Source of the DNA: Candidatus Omnitrophota bacterium
Lineage (GTDB): Bacteria; Omnitrophota; Gorgyraeia; Aquiviventales; Aquiviventaceae
Length of the DNA stretch: 5,751 nt
Direction of reading: 5' to 3'
NCBI GenBank assembly: GCA_016180605.1
Contig: JACPAW010000148.1
Span: forward strand, 1 to 5,751
Under the pieces are notes generated by a model that saw only the letters and a program-made list of their open reading frames with translations, was not told the origin of the DNA and did not search any database. Within the stretch, counting starts at the first letter, position 1. Every line of letters begins with the position of its first letter. This document shows, one piece after another, positions 1-5,628 of this stretch. The translations under genes and the position numbers were made by a program.

Positions 1-4
1 GCCA

Positions 5-50
5 GGCATTCCGTAGCCGCCACGATGGCGGCTACTGCACCGGAACCGGC
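5..50. repeat. GC-rich hairpin repeat unit, copy 1
   Basis: This unit begins with GGCATTCCG, continues into a perfect 9-bp stem (13-21 with 27-35) around the 5-nt loop ACGAT, and ends in a CCGGAACCGGC tail. The second copy starts 68 bp downstream with the same head and a similar tail. The two stems differ at three positions, and each difference is compensated on the opposite arm, so the fold rather than the sequence is conserved. It resembles a REP-like palindromic element or the 3' end of an upstream transcript. No gene is visible beside it at the window edge. Confidence 0.6.
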
Positions 51-72
51 AGGCCGAACGCCCACCGCGCTC

Positions 73-117
73 GGCATTCCGCGGTCGCCTCGATGGCGAC
101 CGCTTCAGGTTCCGGCC
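73..117. repeat. GC-rich hairpin repeat unit, copy 2
   Basis: The head GGCATTCCG (73-81) leads into a perfect 9-bp stem (81-89 with 95-103) closing the loop TCGAT, followed by a GGTTCCGGC tail. Relative to copy 1 the stem carries three compensated pair changes, and the loop differs only in its first base. A further 5-bp stem (112-116 with 122-126) followed by CTTTATTT lies at its end and could be a weak terminator for something upstream. Both units are in the same orientation. Their origin is not identifiable from this window. Confidence 0.6.
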
Positions 118-127
118 TCTCGCCGGC

Positions 128-155
128 TTTATTTCCCCCTAATGAGAGGTATAAT
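128..155 (+). promoter_or_regulatory. Sigma70-type promoter of trxA-purN
   Basis: A consensus -10 box TATAAT (150-155) lies 47 bp before the trxA start. The best -35 candidate at 16-bp spacing, TTTATT (128-133), is poor, so the upstream assignment is weak. Transcription would start near 162 and leave a leader of about 40 nt containing the trxA ribosome binding site. No operator or other fold is obvious in the leader. Confidence 0.55.
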
Positions 156-201
156 GGCAAGCAAGATGATCGGTTGTTATTCATAACGCACGGAGGAGCT
201 C

Positions 202-531
202 ATGTCAGCTGCTACGGTAGAGTTTACAGAGAATAATTTTGATCAGGAAGTGCGACAATCGAGTGTACCGGTGTTGGTCGACATGTGGGCGGCTTGGTGC
301 GGCCCTTGCCGCATCATCGCACCCGTTGTCGAGGAGCTAGCCGGTAAATACCAAGGAAAAGCAAAAATCGGCAAGCTCAATGTCGATGATCATCCATCCG
401 TGGCGGCACAGTTTCGCGTGATGAACATCCCCACTCTTCTTTTATTCAAAGGCGGCCAGGAAGTGGACCGCATTGTGGGCGTTGTTCCCAAAGAAGAGCT
501 CGTGCGCCGCATTGAAAAAATCATCGCTTAA
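202..531 (+). CDS. trxA: Thioredoxin
   Basis: This is a 109-residue cytoplasmic thioredoxin, which reduces protein disulfides and is itself re-reduced by thioredoxin reductase. The redox motif WCGPC is at residues 32-36 (cysteines 33 and 36), inside VDMWAAWCGPC. The family more often has VDFWAEWCGPC, so Met and Ala replace the usual Phe and Glu. The conserved cis-proline is Pro77 in NIPTLLLF. Length and the full beta-alpha order fit a stand-alone thioredoxin. The ATG start is supported by GGAGGAG (192-198) just upstream. It has no signal peptide, which argues against a periplasmic thiol protein. purN follows after a short gap on the same strand, so the two are probably co-transcribed, though I see no functional link between them. 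Confidence 0.95.
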   Translation: MSAATVEFTENNFDQEVRQSSVPVLVDMWAAWCGPCRIIAPVVEELAGKYQGKAKIGKLNVDDHPSVAAQFRVMNIPTLLLFKGGQEVDRIVGVVPKEELVRRIEKIIA

Positions 532-537
532 GGGGAG
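531..537 (+). promoter_or_regulatory. Shine-Dalgarno sequence for purN, placed for an ATC start
   Basis: AGGGGAG overlaps the last base of the trxA stop codon. It is 6 nt from the in-frame ATC at 544 but 30 nt from the GTG at 568. The spacing favours initiation at the non-canonical ATC, or a start by coupling to trxA termination. There is no in-frame ATG, GTG or TTG between 532 and 567. Confidence 0.5.
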
Positions 538-567
538 CCTTCCATCTCCAATCGCGTCTTAAAACCG

Positions 568-1170
568 GTGATAGCCGTTTTCTGTTCCGGGCAGGGAACG
601 AACCTTCAGGCGATCTTGGAGGCAGCACGGGACAAACGGGTTCCTGCGCGGGTCGGGTTGGTCATTACCGATCAGGCTCGGGCAAAAGCGCTTCAGCGTG
701 CGCGCCGCTTTGGTGTCGAAGCACATTTTGTAAATCCGCGTCAGTTTCCGGCCAAAGCAGACTACGAACGAGCACTCATTAAGTTGTGTCAGGTGAACGG
801 TGTCGTGCTCGTTTGTCTTGCGGGTTTCATGCGCGTTCTTTCGCCTGTTTTCGTGAGTCATTTCTCAGGAAGGATTCTCAATATTCATCCGGCCCTGCTG
901 CCTGCTTTTCCGGGTGCCCATGCGGTGCGCGATGCGCTGGCCTGGGGAGCTAAGGTTGCCGGAGTGACCGTCCACTTCGTCGATGAAAAAGTGGACCATG
1001 GGCCAATTCTCCTGCAAGAAGCGGTTCCGATTGCCTCAGGGGATACGGAAGGCAGCCTCTTTTCCAGGATTCACAAGGTAGAGCACCGGCTGTATCCAAA
1101 AGCCATTCGGCTGGTTTTAGAGGGGAAAGTGCGGATCAGGGGCCGACGGGTTGTGTTTACTGGAAGATAG
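568..1170 (+). CDS. purN: Phosphoribosylglycinamide formyltransferase (GART 1)
   Basis: PurN transfers the formyl group of 10-formyltetrahydrofolate to glycinamide ribonucleotide, a step of de novo purine synthesis in the cytoplasm. The N-terminal substrate-binding strand and loop are IAVFCSGQGTNLQAIL. The catalytic triad known for the family is present as Asn105 and His107 in NIHPALLP and Asp143 in VDHGPI, within a fold of normal length (200 residues). Family features LAGFMRVLSP, AFPG and the C-terminal HRLYPKAIRLVLEG are also seen. The reported start is GTG at 568, which lacks a nearby Shine-Dalgarno sequence. AGGGGAG (531-537) instead fits an in-frame ATC at 544, which would add eight residues and give M-SNRVLKPV before the first strand. 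It follows trxA by 36 nt, or 12 nt with the earlier start. Its 3' end overlaps the convergent lipoprotein gene by 14 nt. Confidence 0.94.
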   Translation: MIAVFCSGQGTNLQAILEAARDKRVPARVGLVITDQARAKALQRARRFGVEAHFVNPRQFPAKADYERALIKLCQVNGVVLVCLAGFMRVLSPVFVSHFSGRILNIHPALLPAFPGAHAVRDALAWGAKVAGVTVHFVDEKVDHGPILLQEAVPIASGDTEGSLFSRIHKVEHRLYPKAIRLVLEGKVRIRGRRVVFTGR

Positions 1171-2062
1171 CCAGGCGCGCCTTCGGGAAAATAAGCGTGC
1201 GGCCGGTAGGAGGATGGATCAAGCGGATCTGTTGGTAGGACTCAAAGTGGTAACTCGCTAAAACCCCTGCAATCACATCGGTTGAGATTCGGAACACCTC
1301 CCGCAGCGTTTCTTCGTTAATTCCTTCTGCTTTAGAAGAAGCCACATCCAGCGTAAAGACGAACTCTCCATCTTGGAAACTGCCCGTGCACCGTCCGATC
1401 TGTGCCAAGCCCTTTGTCTGCAGGGCATCAAGCCCCGACTGAATGCGCCGTGCGAGCTGCCAGCTTAGGAATTCCTCAAGCTGGATGTCGCGCGGCACGT
1501 ATTGATCGATCGTTAAGGTTTCCGTGGCGGGTGAGACGTTCAGCTCGAAAACGGTGCGTGCAAAAATTTCCGGAGTGCTGAGCATATTGGCGGAAGCACG
1601 GCGTATGTCATCGACATAGCGCACCAACGTAAGATAGGCCCCTGGGATTTTTGGATCCGATACGACCAGTACATAGAAGCGGATATCGGCGTCGCTGCTT
1701 AAGAGCACGCGGTGAAGGGCTCCCAGCGCCTTATAGAGCCCTTCTTCGAATTTTGGACCGAGTGTAAGCTCCCCGGAGTTGCTGACCAGCGCATCGGGAT
1801 AAACCAAGAGCACGGCGACGGTATGGTCCATGACCCGGATCGTGGCGTTATCAAGCCCCTCTTCTTTCATGAGAGACTCCAGGGAGTTTTGAATTCTTGC
1901 TTTAGGATAGGTGGGTGTGTTGTTACAGCCTGCTAGGAAAACCGCAACAAGCGCTAATAATATAGGAGGCGATGCGTGACTGGAAAAAACAATCGGCCAC
2001 CACTGGCGATGCGCTCTAGGCTGGAGGCGTTTGAGGTGAGGGTAAAGTCCGTTGTTTTCCAT
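1157..2062 (-). CDS. Predicted lipoprotein of unknown function
   Basis: I do not recognise a family. From the ATG at 2062 the product has 301 residues. A basic N-terminal stretch (about 1-30) precedes a hydrophobic segment (about 33-43) and the lipobox LAGC, with Cys46 as the expected lipidated residue. The next residues are NN rather than Asp at +2, which by the E. coli rule would favour outer-membrane sorting if the cell has that system. The mature part (about 255 residues) alternates hydrophobic strands (TVAVLLVYPDAL, DIRFYVLVVSD, GEFVFTLDVA) with amphipathic helices and has no membrane segment, which suggests an extracytoplasmic alpha/beta domain. The N-region is unusually long. The only ATG candidates are inside the FtsH-like gene, so start 2062 is tentative, with no convincing Shine-Dalgarno. 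It overlaps the end of that gene by 47 nt and is probably translationally coupled to it. This makes it a plausible partner or substrate adaptor of the protease, but that is inference. Confidence 0.8.
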   Translation of the reverse strand: MENNGLYPHLKRLQPRAHRQWWPIVFSSHASPPILLALVAVFLAGCNNTPTYPKARIQNSLESLMKEEGLDNATIRVMDHTVAVLLVYPDALVSNSGELTLGPKFEEGLYKALGALHRVLLSSDADIRFYVLVVSDPKIPGAYLTLVRYVDDIRRASANMLSTPEIFARTVFELNVSPATETLTIDQYVPRDIQLEEFLSWQLARRIQSGLDALQTKGLAQIGRCTGSFQDGEFVFTLDVASSKAEGINEETLREVFRISTDVIAGVLASYHFESYQQIRLIHPPTGRTLIFPKARLAIFQ

Positions 2063-3731
2063 ATTCGGAGAAAATAGCCTCAATATCGTCGTATTCCAAC
2101 TCGTTGCGTTTGAGCAACTCATCTTTGAATCGCTCCAAGAGCGCGTCTTCCCGACGGAGCATGTCCTCTACATCCTTAAGGCATTCATTCAAGATTTTAT
2201 GAGTCTCTTCATTGAGTTTCTGCTTGATGCCATCAGAGAGATGATCGCCGCTACTGCTGGACCGGAAGACCCAGGATCCGGTGAGCATTTCATAATTGCC
2301 GACGAACCCGTTCGAGCCCATCCCGTAACTCCAAACCATCTGATGGGCCACCCCCATGGCATGGCTGAAATCCGCTGAGACACCGGTTGTGGTGGACTGG
2401 CATTTGAGTTTCTCTGCGACATAGCCGGCTAAGGCCACCTTGATATCCGCCAGGAGCTTGCCCCGGTTGGCGCTGTGATGTTCCTCGCGCGGGACATGGT
2501 AGACGACTCCCAGGGATGAGCGGCGCATGAAGATCGATGCCTTGAATACATCGTCCGTAGGATGCAGGAAGTAGACGGCGATCAGGTGTCCTGCTTCATG
2601 GTACGCGGTGTCTCGGCGTTCTTCTTCCAGGACGCGCAGATGTCGCCGGAACCCAAGGTCGATGCGCTCTAGGGCCTCAGAGAGATCCTTGAAGCTGATG
2701 ACGGTGTGCTTATTGCGCGTGGCAATGAGTGCCGCTTCCTTCACGACGTTCTCAATTTCAGCAGGTGACTTCCAGACGGATCGGCGTGCCAAGCGCGCGA
2801 TGTCGATGCCTGGATCCATTTTTACCTTCGCGAGATAAAATTCGTACAGCTTTTGCCGATCATCCAGCCCTGGCCGGTCGACGTAAATCTTGCGGTCCAG
2901 GCGCCCAGGCCGCAGCAGGGCTTGGTCCAGCACCGATTCGCTGGCATTCGTGGCCCCAAAAACGACGACGTTGTACTGGCTGCTCTCGAGCCCATCCATC
3001 TGGACAAGCAGTTCATTGACGGTATTGTTGCGCTCGGTCTGTGCACCAAAGCCTAAGTCCGTACCGCGGGAGGTGCCCACGGCATCCAGTTCATCGATGA
3101 AAATAATGCATCCTCCGCTGACACGGGCCATCTGCTGGGCTTTTTTGAAAATCTTCCGGACACGAGCCGGTCCTGTGCCGACGAAAATCTCGATAAATTC
3201 CGAACCGGAGATGGAAAGAAACGGCAACCCTGCTTCGGTTGCAATGGCCTTGGCCAGGTAGGTCTTGCCGCATCCTGGTGGCCCAACGAAGAGAACACCC
3301 CGCAAGACCTTGCCTCCAATTTGAGTTACCTTGGCGTGGTCTTTCAACAATTCGACTACTTCCCAGGCTTCCTGCTTGGCCTCTTCCAGACCAATCACTT
3401 CCTTCCAGCGGATGTTGATGGATGCGCCCCGCACGTTGCTCTTGGACATCTTGCTGAAGCTTCCCCCGCCGTAGTGCAGCCAGTAAAGCATGATGATAAA
3501 GATGCCAGCATAAAGGATCGATTGGATGGGAGTCATCGCAAACAACGCCATCAGGTAAGTGCGCTGGTAGGAGTCAATCTTGGAAAGGGCATAAATCGGC
3601 CATACAATAGAAGCAAGAAGCCCAAGGATAAGAACCACCTTTACCCAATGGAGCTCGAAAAACAGCCGAAAGCTCTCCTGGAGGTTTCGCTTCCGAGGTT
3701 TGAAGTTGGATTGAGAGGGTTGCTCAGACAT
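2016..3731 (-). CDS. ftsH: FtsH-like membrane-bound AAA+ zinc metalloprotease, short periplasmic loop
   Basis: FtsH proteases form membrane-anchored hexamers that use ATP to unfold and degrade membrane and cytosolic proteins. In this 571-residue protein two transmembrane segments (about 30-49 and 70-88) frame a loop of only about 20 residues, whereas typical FtsH has about 70 periplasmic residues. The AAA module shows Walker A GPPGCGKT (150-157), the pore motif FVG (183-185), Walker B IIFIDELD (209-216), and a second region of homology ending in LLRPGRLDR, with candidate arginine fingers Arg274 and Arg277. The protease domain has HEAGH (378-382) and the third zinc ligand Asp454 in SADFSHA. 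All catalytic residues are present, so it should be active. It is shorter and more divergent than canonical FtsH (VGTGPAR replaces VGVGASR). It may be the sole FtsH or a paralogue. Start choice: ATG 3731, with a GTG directly before it at 3734. The promoter puts transcription start at about 3733, implying leaderless mRNA. Confidence 0.92.
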   Translation of the reverse strand: MSEQPSQSNFKPRKRNLQESFRLFFELHWVKVVLILGLLASIVWPIYALSKIDSYQRTYLMALFAMTPIQSILYAGIFIIMLYWLHYGGGSFSKMSKSNVRGASINIRWKEVIGLEEAKQEAWEVVELLKDHAKVTQIGGKVLRGVLFVGPPGCGKTYLAKAIATEAGLPFLSISGSEFIEIFVGTGPARVRKIFKKAQQMARVSGGCIIFIDELDAVGTSRGTDLGFGAQTERNNTVNELLVQMDGLESSQYNVVVFGATNASESVLDQALLRPGRLDRKIYVDRPGLDDRQKLYEFYLAKVKMDPGIDIARLARRSVWKSPAEIENVVKEAALIATRNKHTVISFKDLSEALERIDLGFRRHLRVLEEERRDTAYHEAGHLIAVYFLHPTDDVFKASIFMRRSSLGVVYHVPREEHHSANRGKLLADIKVALAGYVAEKLKCQSTTTGVSADFSHAMGVAHQMVWSYGMGSNGFVGNYEMLTGSWVFRSSSSGDHLSDGIKQKLNEETHKILNECLKDVEDMLRREDALLERFKDELLKRNELEYDDIEAIFSEYGKQRTLPSPQTPPA

Positions 3732-3739
3732 CACTAGTA

Positions 3740-3768
3740 ACTATAACACGTCACACGAGCCGATGCAA
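3740..3768 (-). promoter_or_regulatory. Promoter of the FtsH-like gene, leaderless arrangement
   Basis: Read on the minus strand, TTGCAT (3768-3763), a 17-nt spacer and TATAGT (3745-3740) form a good sigma70-type promoter. The -10 box ends 8 nt before the ATG at 3731 and 5 nt before the GTG at 3734, so the expected transcription start falls on the start codon. No Shine-Dalgarno sequence is present, which agrees with a leaderless transcript. Confidence 0.6.
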
Positions 3769-3826
3769 TAAACGACGATAGCGACGGTGGAGCACCGGTT
3801 TGCCCTTAACTGTGCGAAGCAATTTC

Positions 3827-3855
3827 TTGCGGTAATATTCTCCGCCGAGTATAAT
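3827..3855 (+). promoter_or_regulatory. Sigma70-type promoter of eno-ftsB
   Basis: TTGCGG (3827-3832), a 17-nt spacer and consensus TATAAT (3850-3855) make a strong promoter directed at eno, with expected transcription start near 3862. The leader would then be about 164 nt and highly structured. The last five bases of the -10 box (ATAAT) are repeated at 4014-4018, just after the inserted-looking element. The rest of the divergent intergenic stretch (3769-3826) shows nothing I can name. Confidence 0.7.
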
Positions 3856-4013
3856 CCCCTCACCTGCTGCAGGTCCCGCCAAAAGGCGGGACCACGGCCG
3901 CACGAATGTATTAGGAACAAGAGCGTGGCCATGGCGGTGTCTTTTTTCCGCCTGGCCGAAAGATAGAAAATAAGTTCAGCCGTTCAAAGACACCGCCAGC
4001 ACCAGGTGAGGGG
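3856..4013 (+). mobile_element. Foldable 158-bp MITE-like element, or structured leader of eno
   Basis: The ends are perfect 11-bp inverted repeats, CCCCTCACCTG (3856-3866) and CAGGTGAGGGG (4003-4013), flanked by the direct repeat ATAAT (3851-3855 and 4014-4018). Pairing of the ends continues inward (3868-3870 with 3999-4001). Inside are three contiguous arms. Arm A is a perfect 9-bp hairpin with loop AAAA (3872-3893). Arm B is 3896-3904 with 3924-3930, including a 2-nt bulge. Arm C is a perfect 13-bp stem (3932-3944 with 3986-3998) with an inner stem (3954-3960 with 3975-3981, one mismatch). Almost no bases are left unpaired at the junction. There is no transposase or ORF of note. The right end contains the only Shine-Dalgarno-like sequence of eno (AGGTGAGGGG), which the closing stem would hide. 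A small transposed element fits the flanking repeats, and a regulatory RNA leader fits the position. They are not exclusive. Confidence 0.5.
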
Positions 4014-4025
4014 ATAATTCCTATC

Positions 4026-5330
4026 ATGTCTCTGCGCATAAAAAAAATTAGGGCTCGTGAAATTTTGGATTCCCGGGGGCAGCCAACCGTTGAAGTCGAT
4101 TTGGCTTTGACCGATGGCTCGATGGGTAGAGCGGCTATCCCCTCGGGAGCTTCAACTGGCACGCATGAGGCCATTGAGCTCCGAGATGGTGATCCTAAGC
4201 GCTTTAGCGGCAAAGGGGTACAAAAAGCAGTCGAAAATGTCAATGGCCCTATTGCCAAGGCTATTAAAGGCTTCGAGGCTTCCAAGCAGCAGGTGTTAGA
4301 CCAGAAATTACTCGAATTGGATGGAACCCCGAATAAATCCCGCCTAGGAGCAAACGCCCTTCTTGGGGTTTCCCTGGCAGCTGCCCAGGCAGTGGCCAAA
4401 AGCCGCAACCTGCCTCTTTACCGAAGCCTTGGAGGGGCCAAAGCGCGCGTGCTTCCGGTGCCCCTCATGAATATCATCAACGGCGGAGCGCATGCAGACA
4501 ACACGCTGGACATCCAGGAATTCATGATCATGCCCATCGGGGCTAGGACATTCCGCGAAGCATTGCGCATCGGGGCTGAGGTATTCGCTGCGCTGAAAAA
4601 GCTCCTGAAGAGCCGCAAGCAAACGACTGCCGTCGGCGATGAGGGAGGTTTTGCTCCCAATCTTTCCACGAATGAAGAAGGCATCCAGGTGGTCCTCGAG
4701 GCAATAGAGCAGGCAGGGTATGTTCCAGGAAAGCATGTCATGCTGGCACTCGACTGTGCCGCGAATGAATGGACGCACGAAGGAGCGTATCATTTTTTTA
4801 AAAGCAGTCCGCAGCAGCTGATCTCTGCCTCCGATCTGATCCTGCAATACGAACAGTGGACCTGCCGGTATCCTTTGGTTTCGATTGAAGACGGTCTCGG
4901 AGAGGACGACTGGGAGGGTTGGCGCGCCCTGACAGAGCGTATCGGCAGTGCGGTGCAGCTGGTGGGAGATGATCTTTTCGTCACGAACGTCGAGCGCCTG
5001 CGTCGCGGAATCAAGCAGCAAATTGCTAACGCTATTTTAGTCAAAGTAAATCAAATCGGTACCCTCACGGAGACGCTAGAGGCAATCGATACGGCCAGGC
5101 GTGCCGGCTACGGAATCGTCATCTCTCACCGATCCGGAGAGACCGAGGATGTTTCGATCGCGCATCTTGCCGTGGCAACCAATGCGGGCCAGATTAAAAC
5201 CGGTTCTCTCTCGCGCAGCGAGCGCGTAGCGAAGTATAACGAGCTGCTGCGTATCGAAGAAACCTTGGGTGCGCGGGCCCTCTACGCAGGCACCCTATGG
5301 AAACGCGGACGCGTCGCCGCATTAGTCTAG
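4026..5330 (+). CDS. eno: Enolase (phosphopyruvate hydratase)
   Basis: Enolase interconverts 2-phosphoglycerate and phosphoenolpyruvate in glycolysis and gluconeogenesis. It is cytoplasmic and usually dimeric or octameric. The 434-residue length is normal. The mobile substrate loop SGAST is at 40-44, HADN at 156-159, the acid Glu206 in VGDEGGF, magnesium ligands Asp243, Glu288 (SIEDG) and Asp315 (GDDLF), and the catalytic Lys340 in ILVKVNQIGTLTET. The signature SHRSGETED is at 368-376. All are intact. The start is certain from alignment of MSLRIKKIRAREILDSRG with the family. The nearest Shine-Dalgarno-like sequence (GAGGGG, ending at 4013) is 12 nt away, longer than ideal, and lies in the end of the foldable element. 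The last 34 nt overlap ftsB, and the C-terminal tail LWKRGRVAALV is set partly by that overlap. Confidence 0.97.
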   Translation: MSLRIKKIRAREILDSRGQPTVEVDLALTDGSMGRAAIPSGASTGTHEAIELRDGDPKRFSGKGVQKAVENVNGPIAKAIKGFEASKQQVLDQKLLELDGTPNKSRLGANALLGVSLAAAQAVAKSRNLPLYRSLGGAKARVLPVPLMNIINGGAHADNTLDIQEFMIMPIGARTFREALRIGAEVFAALKKLLKSRKQTTAVGDEGGFAPNLSTNEEGIQVVLEAIEQAGYVPGKHVMLALDCAANEWTHEGAYHFFKSSPQQLISASDLILQYEQWTCRYPLVSIEDGLGEDDWEGWRALTERIGSAVQLVGDDLFVTNVERLRRGIKQQIANAILVKVNQIGTLTETLEAIDTARRAGYGIVISHRSGETEDVSIAHLAVATNAGQIKTGSLSRSERVAKYNELLRIEETLGARALYAGTLWKRGRVAALV

Positions 5331-5584
5331 TCCTTCTAGGGCTGGGACTTCTTTTTGGACCAGGCCTTTTCCACCTGGCCTCTCTCTATCTTCGCGAAAG
5401 AAACTTAGACCGGAAACTCAAGCACCTCGAAGCCCAGCAAGAAGCCCTCGTACGCGAGCGCGATCGGTTGAAAAAAGATCCAACTTACGTCGAGGGGCTG
5501 ATCCGTTCGACTTTCAAAGTCGCAAAGCCAGGCGAAGTGGTGATTCCTTTAACCAATTCGCCCGACGATCGTCCGAAACATTGA
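5297..5584 (+). CDS. ftsB: FtsB/DivIC-family septum formation protein
   Basis: FtsB-type proteins form a complex with FtsL and FtsQ at the division site and help to activate septal peptidoglycan synthesis. This 95-residue protein has the family layout: a basic cytoplasmic N-terminus METRTRRR, one transmembrane segment (about 9-31), a charged coiled coil (about 33-60), then DPTYVEGLIRSTFKVAKPGEVVI (61-83), which matches the conserved C-terminal segment of the family. The ATG start lies inside the end of eno, and a later start would remove the basic anchor, so 5297 is preferred. Only a weak AGG (5288-5290) precedes it, and translational coupling to eno is likely. The eno-ftsB order is common in bacteria. 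Its stop codon lies within the -35 box of the tRNA promoter. Confidence 0.88.
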   Translation: METRTRRRISLVLLGLGLLFGPGLFHLASLYLRERNLDRKLKHLEAQQEALVRERDRLKKDPTYVEGLIRSTFKVAKPGEVVIPLTNSPDDRPKH

Positions 5585-5609
5585 CGCTTCTGGAAGTACT
5601 ACGTATAAT
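5581..5609 (+). promoter_or_regulatory. Strong promoter of the initiator tRNA gene
   Basis: TTGACG (5581-5586) and TATAAT (5604-5609) are separated by exactly 17 nt, the best promoter match in the window. Expected transcription start is near 5616, about 13 nt before the tRNA. The -35 box includes the stop codon of ftsB (5582-5584). No terminator separates ftsB from the tRNA, so read-through from eno-ftsB is also possible. Confidence 0.8.
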
Positions 5610-5628
5610 AGCCAGCACAGGTTTATAC

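Noticed and set aside
112..133. Possible intrinsic terminator (CCGGC/GCCGG stem then CTTTATTT)
   Set aside because: The stem is only 5 bp and the T tract is interrupted. It also overlaps the candidate -35 box of trxA, so it is not strong enough to list.
1..186. Open frame through the left edge, possibly the 3' end of an upstream gene
   Set aside because: Two frames stay open here because the DNA is GC-rich. The translations are Ala/Arg/Pro-rich without motif, and the covarying hairpins argue for noncoding sequence.
3321..3737. 138-codon plus-strand frame opposite the FtsH N-terminus
   Set aside because: It is antisense to conserved AAA protease sequence, and its product resembles no family.
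3895..3947. Attenuator terminator (arm B followed by TTTTTT at 3942-3947)
   Set aside because: The T run lies 11 nt past the stem rather than against it and is itself paired in arm C, so it does not form a standard terminator.
3856..4025. Fluoride riboswitch ahead of eno
   Set aside because: Such riboswitches do control some eno genes, but I do not see the conserved start or the CUGAUG-type 3' segment here.
4040..4047. Run of eight A at the start of eno as a slippage site
   Set aside because: The frame is intact and conserved across it. There is no sign of a needed frameshift.
3911..4408. 165-codon minus-strand frame over the eno start
   Set aside because: It is low-complexity translation opposite eno and the foldable leader, with no initiation signals.
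4344..5021. 225-codon open frame on the minus strand inside eno
   Set aside because: It is antisense to a fully conserved enolase, its translation has no recognisable domain and it has no promoter or ribosome site. It is a shadow of GC-biased codons.
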